Made by a program: the position numbers and the translations under genes
Shown here: one piece after another, positions 13,046-26,403 of the stretch
Position numbering within the stretch: position 1 is the stretch's first letter
Layout of the letters: each line of letters begins with the position of its first letter
The notes under the pieces: model-generated
Told to the model about the DNA's origin: nothing
Database searches by the model: none
The model's input: only the letters and a program-made list of their open reading frames with translations
DNA from: Hermatobates lingyangjiaoensis
Lineage: Eukaryota; Arthropoda; Insecta; Hemiptera; Hermatobatidae
Reading direction: 5' to 3'
DNA: 64,000 nt
Assembly: GCA_026182355.1 (NCBI GenBank)
Contig: JAPFBL010000229.1
Span: forward strand, 1 to 64,000

Positions 13046-14430
13046 TTTCAAAGCCGTCGGATTTTTAAATAGAAAAATTCATATTTTTGAGAACATATCA
13101 ATGTTAAAAACATAGATAAGTCTGCATGCGTTCTCCATCCAACAGCTGTCAGGAGATCTGCAAAAAAGCGTTTAAATGGGCTTGTTTGAGAAAATGCTCC
13201 TTTTCTGTCTGCTAAATTTACTAGACAGGTTTGCCAAAACAACCAAAGCTGCTTAAGCGGAAATCCTTTTAGAGTTGAGCATTAGGTTGTTCTTGACTAA
13301 GTTTGAAAAGTGGGTCGTTAAAGTACACAAATACAAGCAATTTTACTTTAATTGCTCCAAATAATACTTCTGCAGGCAAAAACATTTCAAGACAGAGTTT
13401 ATGAGTGATTATGTTTTAAAGAGTGATAATTTTAAAAAATCCAACTAATGAAGTTACATTATCACAATGTATGAACATTGTAAGGAAGGATGGTACAAAT
13501 TATACGTCTTTCAGCTGCGCTAAATTACAGAATCAGTCTAAGAGGGTGAAAAACATTTAATTTACTCCATTTCTGTGGGGACTGACCTAATAACTTTTTT
13601 TTATAAAGGGCAAGGTGCGTGCAGTGTAGTTCAACTTTGCGCGTTGCTTGAACAACTATTATCGTCTCCGTTAAATATTCGCGAAGACATCTCAATTCAT
13701 CTTCTATTTTTCTACTGATAACGGATAAATTTTCAAAATATCAAAAATAGAAAGTTTCTATTTTAGTTATCATTTGTTGAACATCCATTTCAAATAATAC
13801 TGTTTGAATTAAATTTTTGCATTGAAAAAGTAATTCTACTATATATAACTTGTAGAATTTAATTTAACAATATTTTTCGTGCAACCTGTAATAAAAAATC
13901 TGTAGTGGCCTACACTCAACTATACTACAAGTAAACAAAATATCAAACACATTAACCACCAACTGATCTATTGCGTTGTTTATATTTTAATCAATATGCA
14001 AAATATATTTACATTTCGATGTAGTAATTTTATTAGTTACAAGAATCATGAAATTAATTATGAATATGACTTCTTATTAAAATTTTTGAACTCGTACTTT
14101 CCGCAGCCATAGCTGTCATACTGTCTATGTCTATGCCATTGTTGTAACTAAATTCAACTTCAGATTTGAAGTTCACTAATGACATTTATAAGTATAGATA
14201 GAGAAGTATCACTCACTTCTATAGTATTGCGAATGACTTGACAGAAAACATAATTCATTCCGAAATGATTGGCTCGACAACAGATATAATGTGATCAAGG
14301 GTTTCTATCACTTCTAGACACATAGTTCATTCTTCGAATGATCTCAAATACGCTTCCATTCATAGTACTTAAGTAATCAAATTGTAATAAAAGTTCTTCA
14401 TATATTTTTCTAACTTCTGCCTTTAAATAG
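13046..14430. other. no recognised gene; solo family A terminus at 13897-13935
   Basis: AT-rich. 13897-13935 reads CTGTAGTGGCCTACACTCAA then TACTACAAGTAAA, the terminus shared with family A copies, without a body attached. Confidence 0.4.
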
Positions 14431-14652
14431 ATTCAAACTGTAGTTTGCTTGTCCAAGAGTCAAAGGCTCCAACTCTTTGTTCTTCCATGAACCTGAAGGA
14501 GAGAGAGCTAATGTGGTATATACAAACGCATTTGCTTAACACTGTACTAATAAAATGCCATTTTCTACTATTCTATAATTTCTAATGATATTTTGGAATA
14601 CCATGTATCATCTCCAAAGTTTTGAAAAAAACATGACGGGCACGTTTGCTAG
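14431..14652 (+). mobile_element. Helitron 3'-end fragment with helicase C-terminus
   Basis: Matches 57625-57866. One frame reads R-V-K-G-S-N-S-L-F-F then E-P-E-G-E-R-A-N-V-V-Y-T and stops at TAA 14537-14539. This is the end of a Helitron helicase (the segment after the usual Q-L-Y-V-A-x-S-R-V motif). The element closes with ACGGGCACGTTTG and CTAG at 14649-14652, followed by T, as expected for a Helitron 3' end inserted between A and T. Confidence 0.8.
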
Positions 14653-16183
14653 TAAGTAAATATAAAAACAAACTCATTGACTTGTTGACTAAGTACTAAG
14701 GTTTTAATTTAATGCGAGAATAAATAATAGTGATGTTACGGTAAATATTATGAAAGTTTACCAGTTTAATCGATCTATTTGTTTTAATGTAGATTTAACA
14801 ATTTTGGTTAGTAATAGCAACCCTTGAATTATTAATTTAGACGAGCCGGATATATTATTATTATTGCCATGATTTATACTATGTTTATTAAACTGTAAAA
14901 CTGATTCCCACACATGCACATTCTGTACCTCTCATTTCGTCGATCCTATTGTCACTTCAATATTAAACGTCAGATTCTCGTCCACTTTGTACTTGTCTCT
15001 AGAAAAGTACCACTTAATTCTATAAATTTAAATTCATTCTATAAAAGTTACGTAAGGTTTTGCAAGAACCATTATCCCGTTCATTTGCGATTTTCTTCCA
15101 TTCAGGCATAATGTAAACAAAGGTTTGCTCTGTTATATTAATTTTTAAAAAAAATGATATCTTAAAAATGTATTTCTAAATCATACCAACTCCAATATGT
15201 AAAAATTTCCTTTTATTGATAAAAAATATCTACCAGGAAGACGTTTAATAGTTGTTCCATGTTAAAGGTAGTGCAGGTGATGATTACTCATGATATTAAT
15301 TATAACAGGAGTAATGATGAGTCACTGTCTGCCCAGTCCATTAAAGTAAACACTAACTTTTCTGTTCTTTTGCAAAGCTGAGGTTATTTTCCTTTAAGTC
15401 TTCCCTCCGTTTTATATTATTCTCAATTTTTTTTCTGAATCTGCTATTTTGCTGAATCTACTTCATTATTGATTGCTGCAACATTTCAGGAGGGATATTG
15501 CGAGTTGTATAATAAATTATGTTATCCAGAGTATAAAAATATTTCAAGAATTTTAATTTTAGCATTTTAAAAATTTAAATTGAAGTATTTTAAACTCATC
15601 AATATGATATTGTGTTTACTTGTTTGTTTGTTTTTTTCATTAAGTATCTTTCAGTTAATTTGAGATACACATATTGAGCTAAGTGGAATAGTTAAAAAAC
15701 GAGTACAAATTAGTTGTGTGTTCGTGAATGCAAAATCTGCTGTGTATTTTAACCACTTATGCTTTCAAGAAGATTTCCTTATATTCTACTGATATATAAA
15801 TATATGTTAGCAATGATAATAGTAAATCTAGTTTTATATCATAATAATATAAAGAAACTCGAAACACATCACAACTACGTTATTTATTCACTTAAAATGT
15901 CTAAATGTTTAAGATTTCTCTTCACAATTGTATCCAACCAGTGAATCAAAAATATATGTATTGTGGGATTGAGTTGGTGTTTGGAAGGGACCCAATATTT
16001 CCATAAATCGCAGACGACCATTAGTCCGATGAATATATTCCGCTTTGAATATCTGTCCACTCGGCGTCGGAGCCCATTCAATCATCCATTCCTTTGTCGC
16101 TCCCAACTATAACTCTTCTTCATATCGCAAACATTCACACAATTTTTGTTCACTCATTTAACTTTTATTTCTCAATATGAGAA
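14653..16183. other. no recognised gene
   Basis: AT-rich. 15995-16110 is G+C-richer and reads as protein-like on the minus strand in two overlapping frames, but I do not recognise it. Confidence 0.3.
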
Positions 16184-16234
16184 TTGTTTAAAACAAATAT
16201 ACTGTTTTCAATGGTTTTGGTGATGGTATACCGA

Positions 16235-16620
16235 TGCGTCACACGCACCTTGCTTGAGTCTGCGAGCGACCTTCCTGCACCGCCAGGAAGCCAGGCGGCT
16301 ACGCACTGTGGTCCTTATGCGACTCAACAGGGATCTGGTAAGCAGTGGTCTGTGGAGGAGGTAAGGAACTCAGGTTACGTCGCAACTCTACAATACAATA
16401 AAAGAAGTTTTAAAGATAATATATTGTGGGGACCTATGTAATAATGCTATATTAAAATAATTCTATTATAAATATGTTTCCGCCCGGGGGAAACACCAAG
16501 AGTGATGCGTAGGTAAGTCTTGATGCACGACGTAGTATCGTGATGGTCCGCCTCCGCGTGGTCACCTCTGGCACTTTGGAGTGATTCTAAGCGGCTAAAG
16601 GGCAGCACGTTAAACTAGCC
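16235..16620 (+). promoter_or_regulatory. G+C-richer block, candidate 5' UTR exon/promoter of the dpr gene
   Basis: An abrupt G+C-rich stretch 0.5-0.8 kb upstream of the signal-peptide exon. It contains three good splice-donor strings: GATCTG|GTAAGC near 16337, GAGGAG|GTAAGG near 16359 and GCGTAG|GTAAGT near 16512. No convincing ORF is present. A 5' UTR exon splicing to 17082 would fit the position. The second half (16480-16620) could instead be an untranslated end of an old retroelement. No TATA box was identified. Confidence 0.25.
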
Positions 16621-17081
16621 TGATTTGATTTATGTGTTTTTTTAAATTCTTTATTGAAACATGCTCCACACAAGGCATTACATGTTATAATATTTTTTTA
16701 CAATTATATATATATCTTTGGTCTTAATTGATTTTTTAGTGGTTATATGGCTGAGAAGCTTAGAAACACATATTCAAAAGAGAATATTCAAAAAGAGAAG
16801 TCAAAACAGAATATTCTGAATCAGAGTTATCAGAAACACAACTAATTGTTTCAACATGTTAGCGTCAATACTGTAGCAATTATGAGATGTTAATTGCAAA
16901 GAATGACAGGCAGGAAGTTGATGGTGCAGGTACCGCATGGATGAATAAGGGATGCTTAGTAGAAAGGATTAATCCAGCGAGATAGAGTGGCGAGTTTAAA
17001 AGTTACAAAATTGATGAACTGAGCCGTCTTAGTGAAAGCGGTAGATGTTGTTCACTGACTACATAGTTTCTCTTGTTTCAG

Positions 17082-17183
17082 GCAGAAGAATGAGGAGTCC
17101 CTGGGTATGGGTCACCTCCATACACCTCATATCGCTAGTCAGCATTCCTTTGGTCTGGCCCCAGACATCACCTACTTCCGAAG
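17082..17183 (+). CDS. dpr: dpr-family gene, first coding exon (signal peptide)
   Basis: Exon of a neuronal cell-surface Ig-superfamily gene; Dpr proteins bind DIP proteins in synaptic partner recognition. The acceptor is a pyrimidine-rich tract ending TTTCAG at 17081. The ATG at 17090 has A at -3. It opens 31 codons plus one base: M-R-S-P-W-V-W-V, then a hydrophobic stretch (SIHLISLVSIPLVW) followed by P-Q-T-S-P-T-S-E, a typical secretory signal peptide. The donor AAG|GTACTAG is at 17183/17184, leaving phase 1. The exon at 63813 starts with the two bases needed to complete the codon (G+AG=Glu). An in-frame ATG at 17045 exists, but it would read through the polypyrimidine tract, so 17090 is preferred. 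The exon alone would not identify the family; the assignment rests on phase match and on the downstream exon. Other exons could lie between the two. Confidence 0.6.
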
Positions 17184-20100
17184 GTACTAGATGCACTTTA
17201 CTTATTCGTCGCATGTATTTAAGTTTGTTAGCTGTCTGTTTCGCTGGTTAAATCACCAAGACTTGGAGGTTACTATTTCAGCAAAGCCCATCCGATTTCT
17301 AAATCAATCATCTGTCATTGATTTTAAGCCTAGCATAAGAATAATATGCTTGTTATTTAATATCATTTATATATCAATGAGAAAGTTTTTATCAAATTTG
17401 CAGAGAAATAAAGTTTAGTACACTATTTCATTTTAATCATATTTTATTTAAAAAAATGAAAAAGCCTTTCATATTTAATATTTTACTTCAGTTCATGGTA
17501 AGCTGTTAATTATTCTCTTTTATAAAAAAAGAAATTTTTTAAAAAAACAAATAATAATTACTTAATCCTTTTTATTTTTTTAATTCAATTTTTAAATTTA
17601 ATTATGGGAAGGCACTTACAGATGACTTCCTTTGACGGTAGAGGAAAACTTAATTACATTTATTAATTTAGGATGGAAAGACCATTTGGAGGTTTTAAAG
17701 AGAATAAAAATTTGCCTGGAAATAATTATGTGAATTTAAAAAATTATACTTAAAATCCTAATTAAAATTAGAAATTTGGATACCAGTATTAATTAAAAAG
17801 TGGCATCAATAAAGTAAATATAATAATGTTATGATGACATAGTGGTCTAGAAAGTTTTTGCAAATGACATAGTCAGTGACTGTGTTATTTACAAATGGCT
17901 CCAACTTAAACGAGGTACCATAGAAATAAAGGTTTATCCCAGAAGAGCTCGTTGTAAACATGCTGCGCGTGTATCAAGTTCCAATAAATATTACAAATTA
18001 TAATATAATGAATAATTTATTATCTCTAATAAATAAATATTATCCCTGGTAGTGAAGGTATTTTCTCAATGAAGAATATGTACCCAAAGGAAACACTTAA
18101 TACATTCTTAAGAAGAAGTTTTAAAAGGAAATGAGTTACATTAAATGAAGAATAGTTAACATAATCTGAAAGAGACCTGAAACCTGTTTTAGTATTATTT
18201 AGTGCTCCGAGCTTATTCAGCCATATCGCTGAAAACAACAACAAAACAGACTGATGCCTTTTTTACGTGAAAGCTCTTTTGTCGCATCTCGAGAGCTACA
18301 AGCTCTAACCTAGGATAGAGGCAAACAAAACCTCCGAGATACGCCCTAGGTGGACCACGCAGAGGCGAGCTTCCACGACTCTACATCACAAAAAGAAAAA
18401 TAAAAATCTTATAACCTTAATAAAAGCAAAGCAAAAATGTCGCTCTAAACAAAAAATATTCTTCTTAATAAAATTTAAAAAGAAGCATATTTCTTGGTAT
18501 TTTTTAACTTCTAGAGACCTGAGACCATAGAAAGGATATAAGAATGCAATCTAAATAGATTAAGTAGTAATTGGAAGCATACGATAGTATTTGCAGGTTA
18601 ACTAATGCTGGCGAATTGATAGTAGAAGACTACTAGGCCTTAGGTAGCCGGTATTACTCTGTGTTGCAATTCAACAACATGAGATATTTGCATCATATAC
18701 ACTGAAATTCTGTTTTCTCTCAAATCGCTTTACCAGCAGCTTTGCTGAAAGCTATTTGCCAATGGTGTATAATAACTGTGGCCTATAGATAACTCTTAAT
18801 ATTAAAGGATCTCATACGCAAGTTGTTGTAAGGGGAATAGTTTGATGGTACTGCCTATCACATTACCCAGAATGCTTCCTAAATTATTATTAAAAGATGG
18901 TTAAAAGGGAAAAGTCTTATAGAAGTCCATTAAAACGAGTCTTATGTCTTTTCTCAAAATCAATGAAAGTCGATTTGAGAATTGTTTTTATTAATAATAT
19001 AAATATGGACCTATCAAAGATACTCTTTAAATCATTTTAGATGAAAGATATAACTGGAAATCTGATGGAACAGATACACTGGCTTAGAGAACAACCAATG
19101 TTCTACTCTAAGAGCCCTTCGCTAGAACATGAAGTGTTGTTTACGGCAAGTCTTGTATGTGGTACTGAAAAATTATTACAAATGCTGCAGTTAGTCGAAT
19201 GGTATTATGTGTGTTGGATGGGAGGTATACAGTAACAAACGTGTCTAGAGATAACAGGAGCAATGACCCTATATCTATATGGCAGTGGCTGGCCCATTCG
19301 GAAGAGGCTTAAGCTAAAGAACATACTGCTGAGTTAAGCATATTCTTACTAACCTCACAATCGTTTACAGGAGCAGAATTGATAAATGGATGAACAAGAA
19401 AGCAGCAAAATGGTGGTTAGAGCAACATGGTCCAATTTAGTTTAGAAAACTTATTCCTATTGAGCTTACATTTATAATGAAACAATATATCTTCAAAGGA
19501 GGATTTAAAAATATATGTATAACCTCTATTGGGAATTAGCATTTTAAATTACAAGCTATAATTAGCGCCATACAAAGAATTTGGACTCTCTTTCTAGAAG
19601 AGGCAAAAACCTCTAATCACAACCCATTTAAATATGAAGCAATCACCTTATAAAGGATAAAATTTTTTAAACAAATTATTATTATTATTATTATTTTAAA
19701 CAAATAAAATTGAGAGATACTACTCTAAGGATGATTATGAAGTTTACTAAAGAACTTAAAATTTGATGTAAAATTTTGAAAGAACAGTAGGAGAGATTTC
19801 TGAACGGAGGTAAGGACCGCACGAGATTTAAGCCCTCAGTTTAATAATGATTACTGCAAGTCAGAATGGTCTATGACATCAAATCCTCATTCCTAATAAA
19901 GTAATTATTTTATGATTTAAAGAGATAGAGTTTTTTTTGATATTGAAGACCGAATTAAAGTCAATGGTCATTGTCAAGGAGTGGAGAAATGGCTACTCCA
20001 GTTATTTTTTGTATTCGTCGATATTTATGGCCAAAAGTTTTTTGATTCAGACAAGTTGTTATGTAACAAAACAAAATGATACAAATAATATTACGAACGA

Positions 20101-22928
20101 ATAGAATAAGAAATTACACAGCTGCCAATAAAAAGTAGTAATAATACTACAATAAAAAAATATTAAAATAGATGAGCCCTTATTACAATAGATGTAAAGG
20201 TAGAAGGCTGTTAATTAACACAGAGATTACGTTAAACTAAAGTAACATTTCAAAAATAAATAAATTTAAGCTTATAAATAAAAAGATAATGGACCAAATA
20301 TCAACATATTATTTATTATAAAGAAAATTTAAAAATAAATGTGACTAATGCACTAAATATTTGGTTCCAAAGATTTAGAAGATGATTTCTCAATGTTGTT
20401 ATAAGATTGAAACTATATTTATTCTCTGAGAGCATAAACGATCAATAGGCTATTAGTAATAAAAAGCAAAGTTTAGAAGAATCAGAATGATTTATATTAA
20501 ACGTATTTGATGAATCATTTCTTGAGACTTTATCTAAGATATAGTCGAATGACAAAGTAATAGTGATGGAGTGTAAGTCCAGTTTTAGCTAAATGGATAG
20601 ATAAGATATTAATTTAGTGAAATAGATAATTACAATTGATATGGGATAAGTTTATCAGAGATAACTTTTTATTCGATGTGCAGCAGCAATAAATTGGATT
20701 CTGTTCGGTTGGACGGAGTCTTAATCAGGAGGCCTCCTTTACGATTCGACTAACAAAGCCATTTATCAATTGGAAGAATACCCAAGACCAAAGTTGGGCC
20801 AACTTTATATATATCTTTCCCAATAGCCTTGCCTTGTAGATCAAAACTTTTCATCGATATAAATTGTTTTCTACAACTTTAGCGAAACGATAGCAAGTGG
20901 GTAGATTTACTAGTCCCGTTGACACATTGACCAAACCCCACGACTTAACTGTTATAAAAACCAGTAGTTATTTATAATGTTTGTCGACAGCTAACCTGGT
21001 GAGCAAGCGATATTTCATACCGAATTTCCTTTACCGCTATATCACTGTGTGGAAATTCAATATATATATATTTAATGCTAGAAAAAATGATTTATATTTG
21101 ATGTTTTTTCGAAGCCTACTTGAGATTTGTGATATGTTGAGAGGATCATCAGAACAGGCTACCTGCACACTGCTGTTATTGTCTTGCAGCAATCATCAGC
21201 AGTGGTCGGTGTAATCTAATATAACAACATGTGTGAATAATATAACAACATATAACATCACCAAATCAGGCAAAGTTAATATTAATTTATTTTATACGCA
21301 ATGATACGTATACACAGTATACTGTGATATCACTAACAGTATAGTTTGAATTTATTTATAAGTTCAATATCTAGGAAGACATATGTTTATCTCTACAGAA
21401 AAAAAAGTACGACAAAAGAGTCTGCATAAATTTGAGAAAGAGGTTTTGTTATTAAACTCATGAATTAACTGTAAAATGAATTTTTACAATATGTACTCAA
21501 GGTTACATAATTATTAGCATATCGCAAAACATATATGTATATATTAACTAAATTTACAGAAAGAATACACACCAAATCTATGCCGAGACATAGTTAAAGT
21601 TAAGACATAATTAAAGTTAAAATTAATGATTAAAATACCTGTGTCGAACAGCACGACCAAAGTAGAATTTTCTTTTCCCCCATGGTATTGGTGACTGAAA
21701 CCATTATGGGAAAGCTAATGACGTTCTCAATGAGAGTAGCATGCGCTGATTTACTGACGCAGCAACCTGAAAATAACACAGAGGGTGGCTTATAATATAA
21801 ACAGCCCTTCCACCAGCCTGCTCAGTCCCAAGTGCATCGTCATTCTTCTGTTTTTCTTGCAAAGCCACTACGCGGGAGGCAATATTAATAAGTAGAAACA
21901 CTGGCTTCCTAAGAAAGTATCTGTATGGCTGTCTCGGCGGCTTGCTTCCTCTCTGTACACCACTAATATAGCATAAAGATTTGTTTTCAAATGGATTTTA
22001 ATTTTCTTTAAGTCCATACCTATATCTCTAATAGTTATGGATGAAAACGCATACTACTAATTTATAGTGAAATATTTATATTACAATATTAAGAAAACAA
22101 GTCTTCAAAGAAAATTTAGTACTTAGCGGATGAAACATTTTAATTTATACAGATTAAATATTAACTTTTTTCCTGAAACGTCATCTTAGTTCTCAAATCC
22201 TGAAAATATTTTTGAGTGTGCTACACTCAACTTTTAATAGCAGTATTTTTTCTCTTATTATGCCAATATCACGATGATAGTCATAATTGTTATTTCTAAC
22301 TAGGAGTTACTTTTTACGTCGATCTTGAGTTTATGCAGTCAGATAATTCCATGAAAAATATACAAGGTATGTTAGAAGTTGATAATAATATTATAAATGA
22401 TAACAGTTATAGAGCACATAAGTAATGTATGCATTAATCGTTAATGTTGTAATTGTTAGTGTAATTTTGATTTATGTAATGGTCATTTTCTAAAAATTAG
22501 TTCATAAGGTTATAAATAAATTCGTAATGTAATTATGGACTATACTGATATTATTAACAAACAATTAATTCATTGAAAGAAGACAGTCAACAAATTTTAA
22601 GACCTTTGCATGAATTCACAGAACAAGTTGTTATTGGTAAATTTAAGTCCAATTTATTTGGTGTTCTTAGGATTATGAGGTTATAAAAAATCATACAAAC
22701 AAGTACTATATTATTTATACAGTTTGTAATAAGTACATAATAATAAATAAGACTTCATACATCTAAGGTGATAATCCCAATGATACATCATCAATGTTGA
22801 CTAATGCATTATTAATGTAACGACAAATAAATGATTGTATTAAGAAAACAATATATGCGATATAATTCTAAATCTAAGTACATCTTAAATATCATCTAAG
22901 ACTATTTATTTAAAACTGATCCTCATAG
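17184..22928. other. intron part: no recognised gene; G+C-richer islands
   Basis: Mostly AT-rich. Islands at 18245-18395, 20690-20800 and 21690-21960 are richer in G+C and look single-copy here. The open frame at 19041-19235 matches no family I know. A solo family A-like terminus (GCTACACTCAACTTTTA) lies near 22220. Confidence 0.3.
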
Positions 22929-23333
22929 CTCTACAAATATGAAAAGTTACGGGTATGGGAAGAGGAATGGATGGCAACTCCAAAGCCATCTCACACCAAG
23001 CAATACTTCCTACAGTACTCAGCAGATTATCAAATAAACGCCTTGATTTGAACAACCACCGATTAACTATATTTCTAACGGGACATGGTAAATTTAAAAG
23101 TTACTTCAACCTTTTTAAAAATTGATGACTCAGCTTTATGCAGCTGCGAAAATTTCAATTTCCAAACCCCGGATCACTTTTTCTTGTATTGCGCTCTCCT
23201 TAATAACATCAGACACCATGTTCAGAAAACTGCAATGTTACAATGGTTAAACTTGCCACCAAGCAAAATTGAACTGATAATAAATTTATGTCATAGTTTT
23301 TACAAATTCATAAATAACATATGTTTCATATAA
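22929..23333 (+). pseudogene. non-LTR retrotransposon ORF2 C-terminus, two frameshifts
   Basis: Three overlapping frames together resemble the region after the RNase H domain of jockey/CR1/R1-type ORF2. Frame 1 (from 22929) gives Y-E-K-L-R-V-W-E-E-E-W followed by S-H-T-K-Q-Y-F. Frame 2 (about 23005-23105) gives V-L-S-R-L-S-N-K-R-L-D-L-N-N-H and F-L-T-G-H-G-K-F-K-S-Y, the T-G-H-G motif of these proteins. Frame 3 gives A-L-C-S-C then T-P-D-H-F-F-L-Y-C, a C-x-C...H...C knuckle, and continues to a stop at 23331. Two single-base shifts and loss of everything upstream make it a dead 5'-truncated copy. Its 3' UTR probably continues to about 23435, with an inverted repeat CCTCCAAGTA/TACTTTGGAGG before an A-rich run. 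Confidence 0.72.
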
Positions 23334-23770
23334 CATTGTGTAGCGATACACATGTAATATAACAAATGGAGCATGTGAAAATATTACAATAAACTCCCTC
23401 CAAGTAGGGGTACTACTTTGGAGGGAAAAAAAATTTGAAGTTTCTGCATGAAGGTATTTTGTGCACTTGTTTGTTCTCTTAAACATTAAATAAATATACA
23501 ACACTCTGTTTGATTATATATCCATACAAGATAATTAAAGGTAGAGCTTGTTTTCACTTATCTGAAATTCTAAAGTGTAAAGTGTCTCTTGTTTGAAATA
23601 AGATGCTGAAAGCCTAAAAGTTAATAAAGGCAGAGAGGATAAGAAGGTTTAATGAGAGCGGGAGACCGCAAGTGAAGATGTTAAGGAGATTTACATTTCA
23701 CAAAGGATGACGTCTGGCATGTCATTAGTGAATCCAAGTCTGTGTAAGTCAAGCGTCTCTCAGAAACATG
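23334..23770. other. 3' flank of the non-LTR remnant; otherwise nothing recognised
   Basis: Contains the CCTCC/GGAGG inverted repeat and an A-run at 23390-23435, then unannotated sequence leading into the minisatellite. Confidence 0.3.
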
Positions 23771-24426
23771 AGACACATCGTGTCCGCATGCATTGCTGTG
23801 CTATAACAACGTCAACTGTAAATAATAGAACGTCCATGCCCGCATGCATTGCTGTGCTATAACAACGTCAACTGTAAATAATAGAACGTCCATGCACGCA
23901 TGCATTGCTGTGCTATAACAACGTCAACTGTAAATAATAGAACGTCCATGCACGCATGCTATAACAACATCAGCTGTATACATTAGACACGTCATACTTT
24001 CTCACATTGTTGTGCTATAACAACGTCAACTGTAAATATTAGAACGTCCATGCACGCATGCATTGCTCTGCTATAACAACATCAACTGTATACATTCGAC
24101 ATGTCATGCTCTCCTACAATGTTGTGCTATAATAATATCAACTCTAAATATTAGATACGTCATGCCTGCATAGATTGCTGTGCTATAACAATGTCAACTG
24201 TAATATTAGACATCATGCTTGCATGCATTTCAGTGCTATAGCAACATCAACCGTAAACATTAGACTCGTCATGACCGCATGCATTGATGTGCTATAACAA
24301 CATCAACTGTAAACATTAGACATGTCATGCTTTCCCGCATTGTTGTGCTATAACAACATCAACTGTAAACATTAGACACGTCATGCTTTCCCACATTGTT
24401 GTGCTATAACAATGTCAACTGTAAAC
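23771..24426 (+). repeat. minisatellite, about 56-bp unit, 12 copies
   Basis: Unit landmarks: GCATGCATTGCTGTGCTATAA, CAACGTCAACTGTAAA, then ATTAGAACGTCCATGC. Twelve occurrences of the GCTATAA core are spaced mostly 54-57 bp apart from about 23798 to 24400. The first three units are near-identical; later ones form a second variant (ACACGTCATGCTTTC, CACATTGTTGTG). Confidence 0.95.
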
Positions 24427-24957
24427 AGAAAAATCTGGCTCAAATCCAAACGCACACAGATGCACGCTTACGTGCTACTTAGACGGACCTAGTTCATAAC
24501 ATATTTTATTATATTCGAGTATCATCAAAACTTGTTTTTCTGTTATTGCTTTTTCCCTACGTCAATGCTTTTATAGCTATTTATTTCATTGACAGACTAA
24601 ATAAATGAAAGCATCAACAAAATAAATTTGTGCCCCACTTTAATGTTTAAAAAGGCTTCGTTGACCAATATGTCGAGAATAGAGGGCTCAAAAGACACTG
24701 AGTAGCAATGTTCAGGGAATATTCCAACGAATTCCACTTCACAGACAGCTACCCTGAGCCTCTTTTGCTTATATATATATATATATATATATACCCGTAA
24801 AATTTGATTGTGACGTCCTAGGTAAGAAACAACAACCACCAAAGTCCAACACGAAAACAAGAGTTTGCTCATATGAAGAGTTATATTGGTTATGTATACA
24901 GGTACACAACCTAGTACAGAGATGTTACCGAGTATATCAGTAGTTGAATTGACTGCT
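24427..24957. other. no recognised gene; (TA)n tract at 24770-24793
   Basis: A 125-codon minus frame (24597-24974) reads straight through the TA tract as a Y-I repeat, so I treat it as chance. Confidence 0.4.
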
Positions 24958-25092
24958 GGCCTAGTACATTGCAATACTATTACTATTAGCCAATTACAAT
25001 TAATTACATTTACATAATTAATTACATTACATTACATAGTAATTACAATTACTATTACTAGCCTAGTACATTGCAATACTATTGTAGTATTA
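24958..25092 (+). repeat. short local duplication with ATTAC-rich spacer
   Basis: GCCTAGTACATTGCAATACT occurs at about 24959 and 25063, separated by runs of ATTACA and TAATTACATT. Confidence 0.85.
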
Positions 25093-26403
25093 GGTAGGTT
25101 GTTCTCATTACCTAGAAATCAGGCTGCGGTGTTGCTGATACGTTTTTGGCTATCAGGCACGTCTACTGTAATTAATAAGGTTTTTCTAATCCTTGGAAAC
25201 CAATAATCAGAGACAAATAAGCACTGCTTAGAATAGCTGATATACTATCTTCATTTCGTCGAGTACGCTTTCCCATGTAAATGAATGCATAGATAATCTT
25301 TAAAATGATTTCAACTAATAATGTTTAATTTAGCTGGTAGCCAAGCCATTGTAAATTAAATATATAAGTTTCATTGAAATTGTTTTCAATAGTTAAACAA
25401 CATTGATAGTTGAACAAGAAACACCAACATTGAAATGAGAGGTTTATGTAAATTTCCGACATAGATAGCGAGTAGAAGGGAGGTTCAGAAGATTCAGTAG
25501 TATAGTTAGTGTTGCAAGTTTGCTGAAAAGCTTCTATTCAACTAGATTTAAAGACGCGGCATTATCAATTTAACATTATTAAGTTTAATCAAGTGGAGGT
25601 TTGTTGAAGTTGAAGGGCTTTATTAAGCAGGTAGTGGAGCTGTCAGCGTCATTTTCTCTGGCTGCTTTGAAAAGTAAACTTGAGCATTGTTAGGGATTTA
25701 ATCTCTTCTATATGCTTAGTGCACCGTTGACTCTCCTTCACAGTCAACTATTTCCAAGTTTCAGATAGTATGCTTTAACAGTGTTAGTTAACAAGGCTTA
25801 CTCTTAACCTTCAAAATACAAACATTTCGTTCATTTTTTATAACATTTAAACTATACTAGGTTCAAACATTCTTGTGTTAATTTTGTTTCTGTGAATGTT
25901 ATTTCAAACAACTACTTAACGAAATTGAATATTCTCGGGCTATTTAATTTTATTTAGCTGCTGTCAAAGAAATTTAATTTCAAGAAATAATAACTACTCC
26001 AACAACCAATGGATGTTATCTGTTGAAAATGTGTTATTATATAAAAAAATGCCGCCTCTGAAGATGACCCTTCTGTATAGTATTGGTTTTTCATTAAAAG
26101 AAAATGAAATATAATAGATAAATGACAAAATGGATGGAAAATAAAAAAAAAACTAAATTAAAGGAACACAAAGGAGTGAAACTAATCGAAGATAAAGGCA
26201 AATATTAATTAAATAACGTTGTCAAAGGTAAAAAAGCAAAACTGAAGCAGAGACAGAGAGCTGCTAGACAGACTGCATGAGGGTGCATGACTGGCAAGTG
26301 GAATAATATGAGATATTCAATTATCTCGTGCCTCAATACTGCCGACTCACATAATAAACATTCCAACTTCATACGTATATTTCTTGATTAATATGTTTAT
26401 AAT
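25093..26403. other. no recognised feature
   Basis: AT-rich intronic sequence without repeats I could match inside the window. Confidence 0.3.

Noticed and set aside
17045..17089. Upstream in-frame ATG at 17045 as the dpr start
   Set aside because: It would translate the polypyrimidine tract and acceptor; the ATG at 17090 follows a good splice acceptor and begins a proper signal peptide.
23771..24426. CRISPR-like array
   Set aside because: Units are contiguous tandem repeats without unique spacers, in a eukaryotic intron.
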